From the NCBI GenBank assembly GCA_022701365.1, contig JAKUHH010000233.1:701-64700 (forward strand): 64,000 nucleotides of DNA, given 5' to 3'. The notes below the pieces were generated by a model. It was given only the letters and a program-made list of their open reading frames with translations, was not told the origin of the DNA and searched no databases. The translations under genes were made by a program, and so were the position numbers. The stretch is from Mycocentrospora acerina (lineage: Eukaryota > Ascomycota > Dothideomycetes > Pleosporales). Position 1 is the stretch's first letter. Each line of letters begins with the position of its first letter. Shown here in pieces: positions 1 to 10,709 of this stretch.

Positions 1-487
1 AAAAAAAAAAAAAAAAAAAAGATAGATCATAGTACCTTTTTAGCTTGCATGGAGTAGCGGAATAGAGCTGTGTCTTAACGACTATCTCTGCAAAACCTTA
101 ACTAGATTGTGACCTTAAGGAGAAACACTTAATTTAGTAAATAGAGCAAATAGAACTGATTTTTCTGTACAGTCGCGCGTCAAAAGTCTTGTCGCGGCTC
201 TGCTTGGTCCACCCGACTAACATTAACTTAGTGAATTAAAACCACCACAACGCAACTATTTTTGAATTAATTTAAGTAATAAGGACATAAAATTAATTTA
301 AATACACCTGATAGTTAGTCTAATAATTATGAGCAATTCTTACTGCTTCTAATTAATTTAGTATTAAGTGAATCAGCTTCCTGATTAATGTATTAGGTAT
401 AGCTAAGTACGCCTCCTTTAAGACCTCACAAAATTAATCCTACTCCTCCTAAGTATTGCTTAACATTAAAAACATAGTAACGTATAT
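1..487. other. AT-rich decayed DNA, no gene
   Basis: The window opens with 20 A residues followed by AT-rich sequence with no open reading frame of note. Nothing recognisable is seen before the LTR-like element that starts at 488. The A run could be a microsatellite or a contig edge; it does not look like a telomere repeat. Confidence 0.5.
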
Positions 488-712
488 TGTAGAGGACGAT
501 AAGGGTATGTCCCCTTAGGCTAGTATTGTCTAATACCAAGTTGAATTAAAGGTAAAGAAGAAAATTATGTGTATTGTATATTTATTGTTGTGTACTTGGT
601 AATTGATCTGCTCTTGTCCTTCTTTACTTTGCAATGTGATAAATGTCACGTGACACAGTCACATGACCTACTCTGACATCCTATTTTACATGTACTATGT
701 TACTCCACCTCA
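488..712 (-). mobile_element. solo LTR-like element, family B
   Basis: On the minus strand this 225-base stretch begins TGAGGTGGAG and ends TCCTCTACA, so it has the TG..CA ends of an LTR. It is flanked by ATAT on both sides (484-487 and 713-716), a likely target-site duplication. The same element occurs on the plus strand at 21605-21823, with matching blocks along its whole length such as the CATGTGACT and GTCACGTG segments. No internal retrotransposon genes are attached, so it is read as a solo LTR or a small non-autonomous element. This copy is more AT-rich than the other, consistent with RIP. Confidence 0.65.
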
Positions 713-885
713 ATATTATTAGAGTAAGAATTTCCTTACAATAAAAAAGGAACCTAACGCTTAGACAATCTAAGCAAATGTTAGACCTAATATCCTTCCT
801 AATATTAGATATGGTAACGTGCTGACTCTGTGGGGCTTGATAAAATCTCTCTTAGCTAATTTAACTACTAACTTACTACTTGTTA
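713..885. repeat. dispersed repeat shared with 54.4 kb
   Basis: The stretch around 750-820, read on the minus strand, matches 54415-54520 on the plus strand through a block containing TAACATTTGCTTAGA and GCTTAGCGTTAGG-like sequence. The family is not recognised. The copies are in opposite orientation and both lie in RIP-decayed DNA. Confidence 0.5.
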
Positions 886-887
886 TA

Positions 888-2751
888 ACGTACCTCACAG
901 GCAAAAGAATCACTAAGCAAGAGAATTACTTTTGCTAAGGCCCTACTAAACTACCCCTTCTGTACTAATGCCTTCTAAACACTACTATTTAGACGCGTTA
1001 AAGGAAGCTTAGATACAGCTTGTGCTCTAGGCTCTTAAATAAGATATAACTCTTTCCTAGCAATATGCTGTAGCTATCTATAGGGTTCCTCAAGCTACAC
1101 TAAGTAAACAACGCGCAGGACAACCTTCCTGCGCTAATTCTATAGCTAACTTGCAGAAGCTAGATAATAATAAAGAAGAAGTAATTATTAAATATATTCT
1201 TAAGCTAGACATGCAAGGATTTTTCTTTTAGCTCTTAGATATAGCTACTATAGCTAATTCTTTGCGCACTAAGCATAATCTAAGCCTTATTAGTGTAAAT
1301 TAGCCTAGTACATTTATTAAGCAATACTTAGAGCTTAAAGTTAAGTTAAATTATTAGTATAACTATAAAAGAGCCTTTTGTAAGGATCTTAAGGTCCTAT
1401 AAAGCTAGTTTAGCCTAGTAGCTAATATTAAAGCTAAGTATAGTATCTAGAATAAAGACATATATAACTTTAACAAGACAGGCTTTATAATAGGCTAGAT
1501 CTCTTAAGGAGCAGTTATTACTGCTTTAGAACAATAAGGTTAGCTAAAGGCTGTCTAGCTAGGTAACTAGAAGTAGGCTACAGCTATAGTAGGCATTAAT
1601 AATAAAAGATAAGCTATTCTAGCTTTCTTTATCTTTAAGGCTTACTACTACCTCTCTGCCTAGTATAAAGAAGAGGATCTGCCTTAAGACTAGGTTATTA
1701 GAGTCTCTAATAACAGCTAGACTACTAATAAGCTTAGTCTAGACTAGATAGAGCACTTTAATAAGTATATAAAGCAGCATGCTGTTAGTAGCTACTATTT
1801 GCTTATTATTAATAGTTATAAGAGCTATAACTCTCTTAAATTATAGTAATACTATAAAGATAATAAAATAATTACTCTCTATTTACCTCTTTACTTATTA
1901 CACTTTACGCAGCCTCTTAATGTAGGTTATTTTGCTGCTTTAAAGAAGGTGTATAAGTGCTAAGCTAAAATGCTTATGCATAATTAGATTAACTATATTA
2001 TAAAGACTAAGTTCTTGCTATGCTTTATATACACCTATAACACTGCAATTACTCTTAGCAATATCTAAAGAGGGTTTTAAAGCGCTAGACTAGTCCTGTT
2101 TAACCTAGAATAAGTTATAAGTAGCCTTAATATAAAGCTGTGCACTCTATTACTACTACTACTTATTAATAATAAGCTTTAGCAGTTACAAACTCTAAGT
2201 AACACTATTAAACTTAGATTACAGTTAATGCTTATAAAGGCAAGGATTTAGAGGCATATAAGTAGCTTACTAACCTCTTTAGTTAAAGTATTTAAGAAAG
2301 TCTTAAAGAGGGCAGCTATTATTATATATAAGCTAGTGTTAGCGCAATAAGAAATTACTAAGCTTTAAGTAACTAATAAGGCTGCTACGTAAAATAAATT
2401 ATATAAAAGAAAGCAACTTAAAGCAGAAAAGACTATAATAGTTAAAGATAAGTAGTAATTAACTACTCTAAAGGAGTTTAGGGCGCACAGTAACAGGAAG
2501 AAGGTAAAAAAGTAAGTATATACTAATAGGGCTAAGCTAACCTAAAGGCACTGCAGATAGTGCAATAAGACTAGACATAACACACAAATGTGCAAGAATA
2601 ATATAGAAGTAGTCTCTAAGTAATATTACAGCCTGTTTTGCCTTGTGCAGCGCTAATTTATAGTGTTTTAGGCTATAATAGGGTGGGTTTTAGTAGGGGC
2701 TTAGCAAAAGTAATTCTCTTGCTTAGTAATTCTTTCGCCCGTGAGGTACGT
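888..2751 (+). mobile_element. pogo/Fot1-like DNA transposon, RIP-inactivated
   Basis: Terminal inverted repeats of about 60 bases bound the element. The left end starts ACGTACCTCAC at 888 and the right end, read in reverse, starts the same way at 2751. A TA lies immediately outside each end (886-887 and 2752-2753), the target duplication expected for Tc1/mariner-type elements. The total is 1864 bases, a usual size for Fot1/pogo elements. Inside, the plus strand still reads as a pogo transposase with many in-frame TAG/TAA codons. Recognisable blocks are YNFNKTGF (DDE region, first Asp position changed), AYYYLSAQYKEEDLP, LIINSYKSYNSL and LYLPLYLLHFTQPLNVG. The ends are well preserved while the coding region is dead. 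Confidence 0.85.
1150..2640 (+). pseudogene. pogo/Fot1 transposase remnant (DDE_1, CENP-B type)
   Basis: This region holds the decayed transposase of the surrounding transposon. Reading TAG/TAA as mutated CAG/CAA/TGG gives a continuous pogo-family protein with the DDE_1 catalytic core followed by a C-terminal lysine-rich segment and a cysteine/histidine-containing tail near 2550-2600 (CRQCNKTRHNTQMC). The stop pattern is that expected from C-to-T change on either strand. In intact relatives the enzyme cuts and pastes the element at TA sites; this copy cannot be translated. The N-terminal DNA-binding part is too degraded for me to place exactly, so the start is approximate. Confidence 0.75.
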
Positions 2752-2753
2752 TA

Positions 2754-3434
2754 CCTTGTTTTTTCTTAATTACTTAGCCCCAGTCTGTAAAACTAGCACG
2801 CTAGCCAAAGGTCAGACTAGCAGCTACTCTTGTACGCTGTCGGCATTAACAAACGCCGACCAAGGCTGCGAACAATGAAACTTTAAGCACCTCTACTTTC
2901 TACTTTATGCATTGCAGCATCTAGATATTTTAAAGCTAATTCTAGCAAAAAATTTGAAGAGCTTATTTAACTAAATCACAACGTAAAGTTGTAGCCAAAA
3001 CACAACATTGTTACTCTCTAATAAATAAGATTGCGATTGTGCATCTGATTAAATTGAACACAATGTGGGCTTCTAATTGGATTAATCTACATAACACTTT
3101 AATTGGTTCAGCAATTAATAACAGAAAGTGCAATTGCACATTACAAAGCGTTGATAGATAACAGTGTTCTTCGGAAATAGCGTAAGGATATAGCGTCCTG
3201 AGACACGCAATTATATGACAACGAATTACATAACGGGTTGCCTTCAAGTCGATTTCGCTTGATAGTGCTAAGGTAATAAGCTGTTGTGAAAGTAGGCTTG
3301 TTACAACTCTTGACTGCTTGGTAACGCTATCTTGTCTTGCTTCTGGACGAAATCCGGAAGAGAATGAAATGTCTATATATGATGGATTACTGTAGACTGA
3401 CACTCTCTTCTGACTTCAAGCAACTAAAATAGTC
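2754..3434. other. intergenic, upstream of ketopantoate-reductase-like gene
   Basis: This segment holds the promoter region of the gene at 3435. A short hairpin lies at 2839-2860, with arms GTCGGC and GCCGAC around a 10-base loop. An unsupported 130-codon reading frame on the minus strand (3011-3403) resembles no family I know and is not called as a gene. Confidence 0.4.
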
Positions 3435-4457
3435 ATGTCAAAACCCAAAGTCCTTATTGTCGGCTGCGGCGCCGTAGGTCTGTCGCAGGGCTATCAGCTC
3501 TCCGCTGGTGCGCACATCACTTTTCTCGTACGTCCAGGTCGCAAACCCGCTTTCCTGCCGCCTAAGAATCTTTATTCTTACAAAGACGATGATCTCTACG
3601 CTTTCTCATCGTATCGTGTAATCGAATTCGCTACCGAAGTTAGTGGGGAAACGTTTGCCTTTATCTTCGACACGCGCGACGGGCACGCCGTGCGTTCAGA
3701 ATCAGGCGTCGCAACACTCCACTCCCTTGGGGATCTCGTCAACGAAAAACAGAACACAGATTGCTTTGTAATCTACGACGGCGTTGGCCTGGACATAGAA
3801 GACCACTACGCGCGGACCATACGCATCGCGACCTCGCGCCTCGTCTTCGCTTTAAGTTTGCTCGCGCACCAGCCCACAACAGTGATCCCAATTCCAGCCA
3901 CAGCTAACCAAGACTTCATCGCCAAAGCCGATATCCTGTATGTTCACAGCACGCCAAATATCGGACTTTACGTTTTCAACGCACAACCCGCGCTCACTCA
4001 AAAGCTAGAAGCTATCTACGACGTTAACGGCAAGCTAACGATACAACGCTTCCCAGTGTTCTTCAAATCCTGGGGCCCGCTCCTAACTATGCTGCACCTC
4101 GCAGTGTGGAATCTGGATGGCTTCCAGTCGTTTGAGCACCTTCGTTCGAACAAGGAGCTATGGACATTGATGCTGCGTGCGCAGTCTGAGATCCTAAATC
4201 TTCCACGTTTTGGATGGACAGGCTGGGCGCTTTCTTGGGTGGTTAGAGGGTGGGCGACTGAGAAGCTCAACCTGCCGCTCGTTGAAGGGGCGAAGCCAAT
4301 GAGCTACGAGAGGTTCAGCGCTTTCCATCACGGGGACAAGGTTGCTAAGCAGGACGTAATGTTGATAGAAGATATTCTTGCCGAAGGCGAGAAGTCAGGG
4401 AAGAAAATGGAGGCACTAAGGAAAATAGTAAGGATGGTAAATCAGTTCTATGCTTAA
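3435..4457 (+). CDS. 2-dehydropantoate 2-reductase-like protein (ApbA/PanE family)
   Basis: This intact 340-residue gene has no intron. The N-terminus carries a Rossmann dinucleotide-binding motif, VLIVGCGAVGLSQGYQL at residues 6-22, placed as in ApbA/PanE ketopantoate reductases, which use NADPH to reduce 2-dehydropantoate in pantothenate (vitamin B5) synthesis. The length fits the family. Fungi carry many paralogues whose substrates are unknown, so the exact reaction is uncertain; I did not find the C-terminal catalytic motifs well enough to claim activity. The first ATG of the frame lies right before the Rossmann fold and is accepted as the start. It stands alone between RIP-decayed repeats, yet its codons are GC-richer and free of RIP stops, so selection or recent arrival is likely. 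Confidence 0.8.
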   Translation: MSKPKVLIVGCGAVGLSQGYQLSAGAHITFLVRPGRKPAFLPPKNLYSYKDDDLYAFSSYRVIEFATEVSGETFAFIFDTRDGHAVRSESGVATLHSLGDLVNEKQNTDCFVIYDGVGLDIEDHYARTIRIATSRLVFALSLLAHQPTTVIPIPATANQDFIAKADILYVHSTPNIGLYVFNAQPALTQKLEAIYDVNGKLTIQRFPVFFKSWGPLLTMLHLAVWNLDGFQSFEHLRSNKELWTLMLRAQSEILNLPRFGWTGWALSWVVRGWATEKLNLPLVEGAKPMSYERFSAFHHGDKVAKQDVMLIEDILAEGEKSGKKMEALRKIVRMVNQFYA

Positions 4458-4569
4458 GGACATACTAAAAGTGAGCAAATAAGTTATTTGATTAGAGATG
4501 TTTTGTACTTTCTAGAGGGTTTAAAAAATTTAAATATGAAAGTAATTATTTAAACACTATCTAAGTCTC

Positions 4570-4648
4570 GTCACAACGCATATAAGAAGAGGGTGATCTA
4601 AACAAGGTCTTAATGTCTACTACAAAGCATATAGGAGTGGTGGTACTA
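4570..4648 (-). mobile_element. LTR-like element family A, fragment
   Basis: This fragment, read left to right, matches the reverse complement of the family A end (CGACGCAGG...GTGATCC...ATATGGGAGTGCTGG in the better copies). It stops where the next, oppositely oriented copy starts at 4650. It is RIP-altered. Confidence 0.6.
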
Positions 4649-4649
4649 G

Positions 4650-4939
4650 TGTTACGTTCGCAACGTCACATCTCAGCTTACCCCTGAGCCAACTGACACC
4701 TATCTGAAAGCCACCTGTTACGTACCTTCCCTAGATAGTAACCCCTAAGCAGGGGGTATACAAGGTTACAGGCTATAGAGCTTTATAGAGTAGTTTATCT
4801 GTATCCTTTTATACAAGTCATCTAGGTGTAAAGAATCGCATCTTTAATATACCCTCTAGTCATAAAACTTCGATTTAGCTTGCAGTAGAAATTTAGACCC
4901 TATTTAGATTACTCTTTTTTTACCTTCATTGTTGTATTA
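4650..4939 (+). mobile_element. LTR-like element family A, RIP-altered copy
   Basis: About 290 bases align over their whole length with the well-preserved copies at 22177-22464 and 22506-22793. Shared blocks include CAACGTCACAT, ACCCCTGAG, and GTATCC followed by a short AT-rich tract. Many C-to-T and G-to-A changes separate it from those copies. Confidence 0.7.
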
Positions 4940-5107
4940 TACAAAAAATTTATTACAGCTAGAGATTTTGACCTTAAACAAACCACTTCTTATCTTATTT
5001 AGAATATTTCTCATGTGAGTGAACAATTAAGAGGAACTTGTTTTATTATTAGGAGTATAGTACTCGGATACTTTGTAGGAGTTGAGTGCTCACGTGCAGG
5101 CTGATAG
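4940..5107 (-). repeat. dispersed repeat, TATCAGCCTGCACGTG type
   Basis: Read on the minus strand this starts TATCAGCCTGCACGTGAGCAC and matches the plus-strand stretch from 19691 (TGTCAGCCTGCACGTG...). In both places the repeat is followed directly by a family A LTR-like copy in the same relative orientation. It may be another LTR or part of a composite element. Confidence 0.55.
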
Positions 5108-6575
5108 TTATATATATATTTAGTTTATAGTTTTTAGTTCTATGCTACTTATTTGTTAAGATCCTGTTCTGTACTTAATCTTAGTGGTTACTAACCTTAT
5201 AATACTTGTACCAATGTAGAATAGAAGTTATAGTTAGGTCTTAGAGATAGAGTAAATTTATAGAAATACAATTAAGTTTAAATAACAAACTAAGGATATA
5301 GTGTAATTAAAGATCAGAAGCAGTAACTAGACATATTAATAAGGACAAACACAGTACCATAGGGGTAGTGTTCCTACTAATTATAATTTTGATTATAATG
5401 TAGTTCTTATTACTGATTATAATGCCAAGTGTACTAATCACACTAATTGTCCTTTCCACTAATCACAATTACGTGATCTGAGCTGCTCAGTTATAATAAG
5501 GCTGGTTAATGAGTTTAGGCGCATCCCTTGCCTAACATGGTCTTAACATTAGCATTCCTATCTACATTCTCCTCTTTAATGCAACTGTTGTAGAAATGGG
5601 AGCTAGAATAATATTATTCAGGTGATCTATTGTGTGGATCACTGTCTTGTCTATTTAAGTATTTTATCTCTATTATATACAATGCAAAGGGGAGCTTAGT
5701 AGTTGTTGTTACTAAGCGTACTTAATTTGACAAAGCAAGTGTAGCACAAACGTTGTGTGTAGAGCAGCTGAGTGATAATTACCCTTCTGTTAGCTTAGTG
5801 CTAGGTTCTTTGTAATAGGCCACGTGAGCGTGGCTTGCTCATGTGGCTGGTTAGCAGGGCTTGTAAGCGAGAGTCATTAGCGAGACTCGTGAGCAGGGCT
5901 CTGTTTTGTGACAGCAACTAATTAAGTCATTCAAAGAGAACTTATAACAAAATAATATTTAGAAGTTTATATAAGTTTAAAGAAGTTTACAGAAGTTATA
6001 TATATACTATGTATAGTGAGGTTTAAAAGCTAAGATTTAGAGTACTTTTAGCGTGGTATAATATATATAATGCTATTAATTTATTAGATTTACTAATAAA
6101 AACAGTAACAATTTACTATTTCTTTATGATGTACCTAATCTTTAATAAGTTTTTAGATTAGTAAAATTTCAGTTACAGTTAAGTAAGAAAAAAATAGCAT
6201 TTTAAATTAGTCATATACCAAATTACTTCATGCCTTTCTTTAGACACTCTAATAACGCATTGCTGTTTAATTACATTAGGATAAAATAACAAAATTAGAA
6301 ATTTAGGGCAATGCTAGTCTCTAACGCAGCTCAGAAGTTTCATGAAGTTCTTAGCACAAGAAAAAGCAGAGTGGCTGATTGGTGAGATAAGATCACAGCA
6401 CCTATTCGTTCGCCAACGCGCTACTGCAGTCTATTTGCTTACGTGACGAGGCAAATGTAATAATAACCATCACCATTCTCGAGCTTTACACTTGTCTTCT
6501 CATGCATATTTAATACAACAATACCGTCGATAAGCTTCCAAATAGACTTTAGTGGAAAACGCAAGTGCACGCTTA
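5108..6575. other. AT-rich repeat-derived DNA and promoter of the dead kinase
   Basis: Most of this stretch is decayed repeat DNA. The part near 5158-5190, read in reverse, matches 37307-37335 (ACTAAGATT.AGTACAGAACAGGATCTT), so it belongs to a dispersed element. From about 6350 the base composition becomes more balanced, marking the former promoter of the kinase at 6576. No gene is seen. Confidence 0.5.
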
Positions 6576-9256
6576 ATGCAGTCTCAATCGAACTCATCAG
6601 ATCTCAGAGAGAACATCAACTCAGGGGTATACTACGTCAGCATCGACGTAGGTACAGGAAGCGACCGAGCTTGTGTCGTCAGTGATTCTGGCGATATTGT
6701 AGAATTAGCTTCAGAGGATGTTAATCTTTAGAAGCCAAAATCTCATTATTATGTATGCACCGACCTTCAACTTCTGACCTGCGTAGCGCGATCTGGAAAC
6801 TCACACTACAATAGGAGAAATCTATGTCAAATATCTAGCAGTGCATATACCACGCAGTAAAGTGTGCAGTCGCAGAGAGCGCCATAAATGTAGGCCTAAT
6901 TTGAGGGATTACGTTTAATTCTAAGTTCTCTCTCTTAATTTTAATTTAGAGATAAATAAGCCAATGTCTGTGAAACCACATAAATCAGCAAAAGATTACA
7001 GCACGCGCAATGTTATACTGTAACTAAATCATAGGGCTAAGGAAGAGACATAGAAAATAAACACCACCAGGCATACCCAGTTAAGATATGTTAAAGGCAC
7101 AACATCTGTTAAGATAGAAATGCCAAAGACATTGTGGCTGAACAACAATACGCCAAACGATTTCTTTAATCAGTGAAATTTCTCTAATCTCACTGATGCG
7201 GTAGAGCATCTTGCCATTAGTAATAAGAAACGCAGTGCCTGTAGTACTCTATGTAAGCAAGATTATCTCCCTATTAGCTTAGGTAGAAGCACAACAGGAT
7301 AGCAAGAAGACTTTCTAAAAGAGTTTGGGGTTGAAGATCTCACTAAGCATGGATATAAGCGTATTAGAGAGATTCATGGTAAAGTAAGTTTATTCCCATT
7401 AACGCCAAGCAATGAGCTTCAGTCTTGGAACTAACACCTGTAGAATAGTATTTACCTGTCAGCAGGAGAGCTAGCAGATCATCTCTACGAGCGTGCTGCT
7501 AAGGAGTCTGGCCTTCCAGTAGGTATTCCAGTCAGTAGTGGCGTTATCAATGCATACGCTGGCTAGATTAGTGCTGTAAGTGCCAAAGTGGACAGGTCAT
7601 ACAAAGACAAATTCAACCTTTATGCAGCGTCAAGACTTTCCAAACAGAGTTTCACACGCCTTACTGTTCTTTCTGGGACCTCAACTTGCCATCTCCTAAT
7701 GTCACCCAAAGCTGTATTTATCAAGTTTGTTTGGGGACCATACCAAGATGTCATTAGTCAAGGTACATAGATAGCAGAAGGCGGTCAATCTGCAACCGGC
7801 AAACTCCTACAACATGTTCTAGAAACTCATCCAGCTTACTATCAAGCCATTCTGGAGGTAAGATCGTCTGATGTAAACATCTTCAATTTTCTGATGCGTC
7901 ACCTCAGTAAAATGCAGGCGAGCACCGCCGTACCCTCTATCTCCCACAAAGCCCGGCACTTTTTTTCCTATGGAGACTTATATAGAAATCAATCTCCAGT
8001 TGCAGACTCCTATATGTCTTGCAGTTTGGTCAGACTGACTGCAGATGTATCTATCAACAGTCTCGCCATCTATTACTACAGTACAATAGAGAGAGGCTAG
8101 CAAAATCAGGCCTTAAGCACACAAAAAGACAAGAAATACCAAGTTCTTAAAGCTACTTAAAACATAAGCTATAAGAAGAATCTATTCTATATTAGAAAAC
8201 TAGCTAGTAAGAAACTAAAGAAAAAGAGAGAGGTAAAAGCTATAATAGTAATAATAAAGGGTAACTTAAGTTTTTACTAAAAGCTAAGCTCCTCCTTTTT
8301 CTTAAGCAGACACAGTTAACTTACTACTAGCCTAAGCTAGGAAAAGGATTTTTAAAATCTTTCTCTAAAGCTATAGGCAAAGATAATAGAGAAGTATGCT
8401 TTAGTAACTATTATATATTACAAATACCCAAGCACCTACTTATATACTGTAAATACTATAAAAAAAAAGAAAATAATTATAAAAAGAAAAAAGTGAGCCT
8501 ATAATAGCTGCAATTTTTAATACTAGAGTAAGGCAAACAGCTCTGCTAAAGTTTTTGCAAAAGATAAAGATAGTAATAGTAAAATAGCTACTTACTATAA
8601 GAGCTATAACTTAAAGGCCTACTATAATAATATAGATTTATTTATAAACTCTATACTTAGTAACTCTGCATAGTAAGAACACTACTACTATTTTACTAGG
8701 CTTCTAAGGCTCTAGCAAAGAGAGCTTAGTCTAAGTAGAGAAAACAGCGCCTTATAGACTAGCGTCTGCATAGGCATTATTGTATTCAGTCTAGCTAGGT
8801 GGATAGATTAATGCAATATAAATAAGAAAAAAAAATAGTACAATAGAGTTTATAGCGCTTCAGACAAGGCAAATCATTATTAGGATAAATGAATCTGGTC
8901 ATGCAGTTAGCTCCATCTTCATGTCTAGCTCGCAGTGCCAGAATGATTTGCTAGTGTCTTTAGTAGCAACAGCATGCAAAATTGCCGTTGTGATCCCCCG
9001 CTACATAAACGCAGATGTGTCTCATGGAGCTGCTATGTTGGGAGTCAAAGCTGCAACAGTGGATGAATCAGGTAGAACTGATGATTTGTAGAGCATTATT
9101 GATAAAATAAGCAAGCCTAGAACAGTAGTTTGGCCCGTCGAGAAGCAAGGGGTCCAAGAATTGTTTGATATCAAGTACCAAATCTTTCTTAAGCTATGTG
9201 AGTGGCAGAGACATTCCAGGTAGATAGTGGACGCTGTTTGTCATCACAATCATTAG
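6576..9256 (+). pseudogene. FGGY-family carbohydrate kinase (D-ribulokinase-like), dead
   Basis: The ATG at 6576 opens a protein whose N-terminus, YYVSIDVGTGSDRACVVSDS, is the phosphate-1 loop of FGGY kinases of the fungal YDR109C/ribulokinase type, which phosphorylate pentuloses with ATP. Later blocks also match: LYLNHRAKEET, SGLPVGIPVSSGVINAYAG, VLSGTSTCH, and after an interruption SSIFMSSSQCQNDLLVSLVATACK and IPRYINADVSHGAAMLGVKAATVDESGRTDDL. Stops replace Trp or Gln (NL*KPKS near 6729), as RIP would cause. A 745-base LINE copy (8092-8836) splits the gene between the LAIYYYSTIE and FIALQTR segments. The polyol dehydrogenase and sugar transporter next to it suggest a former pentitol/pentulose operon-like cluster. 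Confidence 0.85.
8092..8836 (+). mobile_element. 5'-truncated LINE copy inserted in the kinase
   Basis: This 745-base insert is flanked by a perfect 12-base target duplication, AGTACAATAGAG, at 8080-8091 and 8837-8848. It ends in an A-rich tail (about 8819-8835). Both are hallmarks of target-primed reverse transcription by a non-LTR retrotransposon. Its sequence matches, in reverse orientation, 21879-22176 plus 22465-22505, the 3' end of the inner LINE of the 20-29 kb nest. Removing it rejoins the kinase reading frame. It carries only the 3' end of the LINE, with no reverse transcriptase. A decayed Cys/His-knuckle-like segment (TYYKSYNLKAYYNN) is visible near 8590. Confidence 0.9.
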
Positions 9257-9618
9257 TTCATAAAAATGATAGACTACGGCAAGGCCAGTAGAGTCTTGAG
9301 GAAGTTAAGTTCAAATTGTTTTAGATTTAAAATCAGCTCACAAGCAAGTGGATAGTATAAGGTAAAACTCTGTGGTTAATACGAAAGCATCCAAAATGTA
9401 TGCCAATGGCTAAGTAGAAAGTATCAATAATGTATGGGAATTAAAGTATCACAACAAGTATCAATTTGCACCAAAACAAATGGTGACAGTAAGCAAATCC
9501 CGACAAGCTTTTAGGTTGCATCAATAGAGGTCAAGGAATCAGAAAGTTACTATTCGCAATACTCTACGTGAACACAAATCGAGGAATAACTCTAAATTTT
9601 AAAAAATATGTTTTCCTC

Positions 9619-10709
9619 TCAAAGAGGTTTAGAAATGAAAGTCTTAATTGTCTTGCCTTCTTTCATATCGCAGAAAGCTGCCTCTGCATCTTCAAAGCTA
9701 CCTTCTTGCTAATAAGATTTTTCAAATTTTCTGATCCTCTTGCAACAATATCCAGAGTAGTTTTATAGTCCTCAAGGTCATATCTGAACGAGCCGCGGAC
9801 GATTAGCTCCTTTGTACAAGCAGTTACAGTTAAGAAGGAGACTAAGTCCTTTCCCATTCCCCCTTGCAAGTACGAGCCTCCTTGACGCAGCACATGTATA
9901 GCGCTCTGGATAGAGGATTCGGCGCCACTGGCGTCAATAGTCACGTCCGCTTCACTGTCTAAATCGTTTTCTTGGATAAGCCTTTGTGCATTTTCCTGTG
10001 CTGAACGCTTGCCTGGTTCAAACATAGCAGTAGCGGCAAACTGTTTGGCAAACTCAAGTCGTTGCTTTTGGATGTCCACTGAAATGATTTTTCTCGCGCC
10101 ATAGGCTTTTGCAACGGCACAGCAAAGCAGTCCGATGGGACTTTCTCCAAACGCGACGATGCTATCACCTTACTTAATTCCTGATTGCCGTACAAGATGT
10201 ACAGCAACAGAGAGTGGTTCAAGTAGCGCACCCTCTTCTAGGCTTACGTTTTCTGGAAGTTTGTAGCACAGATCCCCAGGCAATACATAGTACTTAGCTA
10301 GCGTTCCATCGTGCGGCGGTGTAGCTGCAAATGTCATTGCGGCACATAAGTTGTACTTGCCTTCCTTACATCTTGTGCAACACCGGCATGGGACACCTGG
10401 CTCCATTGCAACGCGGTCACCTATCTTTAAGGACGCTACTTCAGATCTGACTTCTATGACTGTCCCTGCGGATTCATGACCCAGTACCATAGGCTTATCT
10501 ACCACAAAGTGGCCGATTCATCCATTGTACCAGTAATGTACATCCGATCCACAGATGCCGGTATAGTTAACTCGCAGGAGAACACTGTACGGATCCTTGA
10601 TCTCAGGAATGGGCCGATCCTCGACAGCAACTTCGTCGATTAACTTCAAGATAAAGGATGAATTCTAAGACTGATTAGTCAGAGTGTGTAGGAACTGGTA
10701 GAGGATCAT
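9619..10709 (-). pseudogene. zinc-type polyol (xylitol/sorbitol) dehydrogenase, dead
   Basis: On the minus strand this reads as a medium-chain, zinc-dependent polyol dehydrogenase, which oxidises xylitol, sorbitol or arabitol with NAD+. Visible blocks are VLLRVNYTGICGSDVHYW (catalytic zinc Cys), MVLGHESAGTV (GHE), the structural-zinc region CRCCTRCKEGKYNLC, the Rossmann region SIVAFGESPIGLLCCAVAKAYGA and the segment VDVTID-like ADVTIDASGAE. Lesions are a TAG near 10665, a TGA replacing the expected CGA (Arg) of HGRIGHF near 10518, a TAA near 10170 and a one-base frameshift near 9700 that separates VALKMQRQ from the expected AFEDAEAAF frame. The ATG at 10709 is the best start but is not certain. 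The neighbours are the kinase and the transporter. Confidence 0.85.

Noticed and set aside
1..20. A run as a poly(A) tail of a retroelement
   Set aside because: The run is cut by the window edge and no element body can be identified next to it.
3011..3403. Minus-strand frame of 130 codons upstream of the reductase
   Set aside because: It resembles no family and sits in the probable promoter; base composition explains it.
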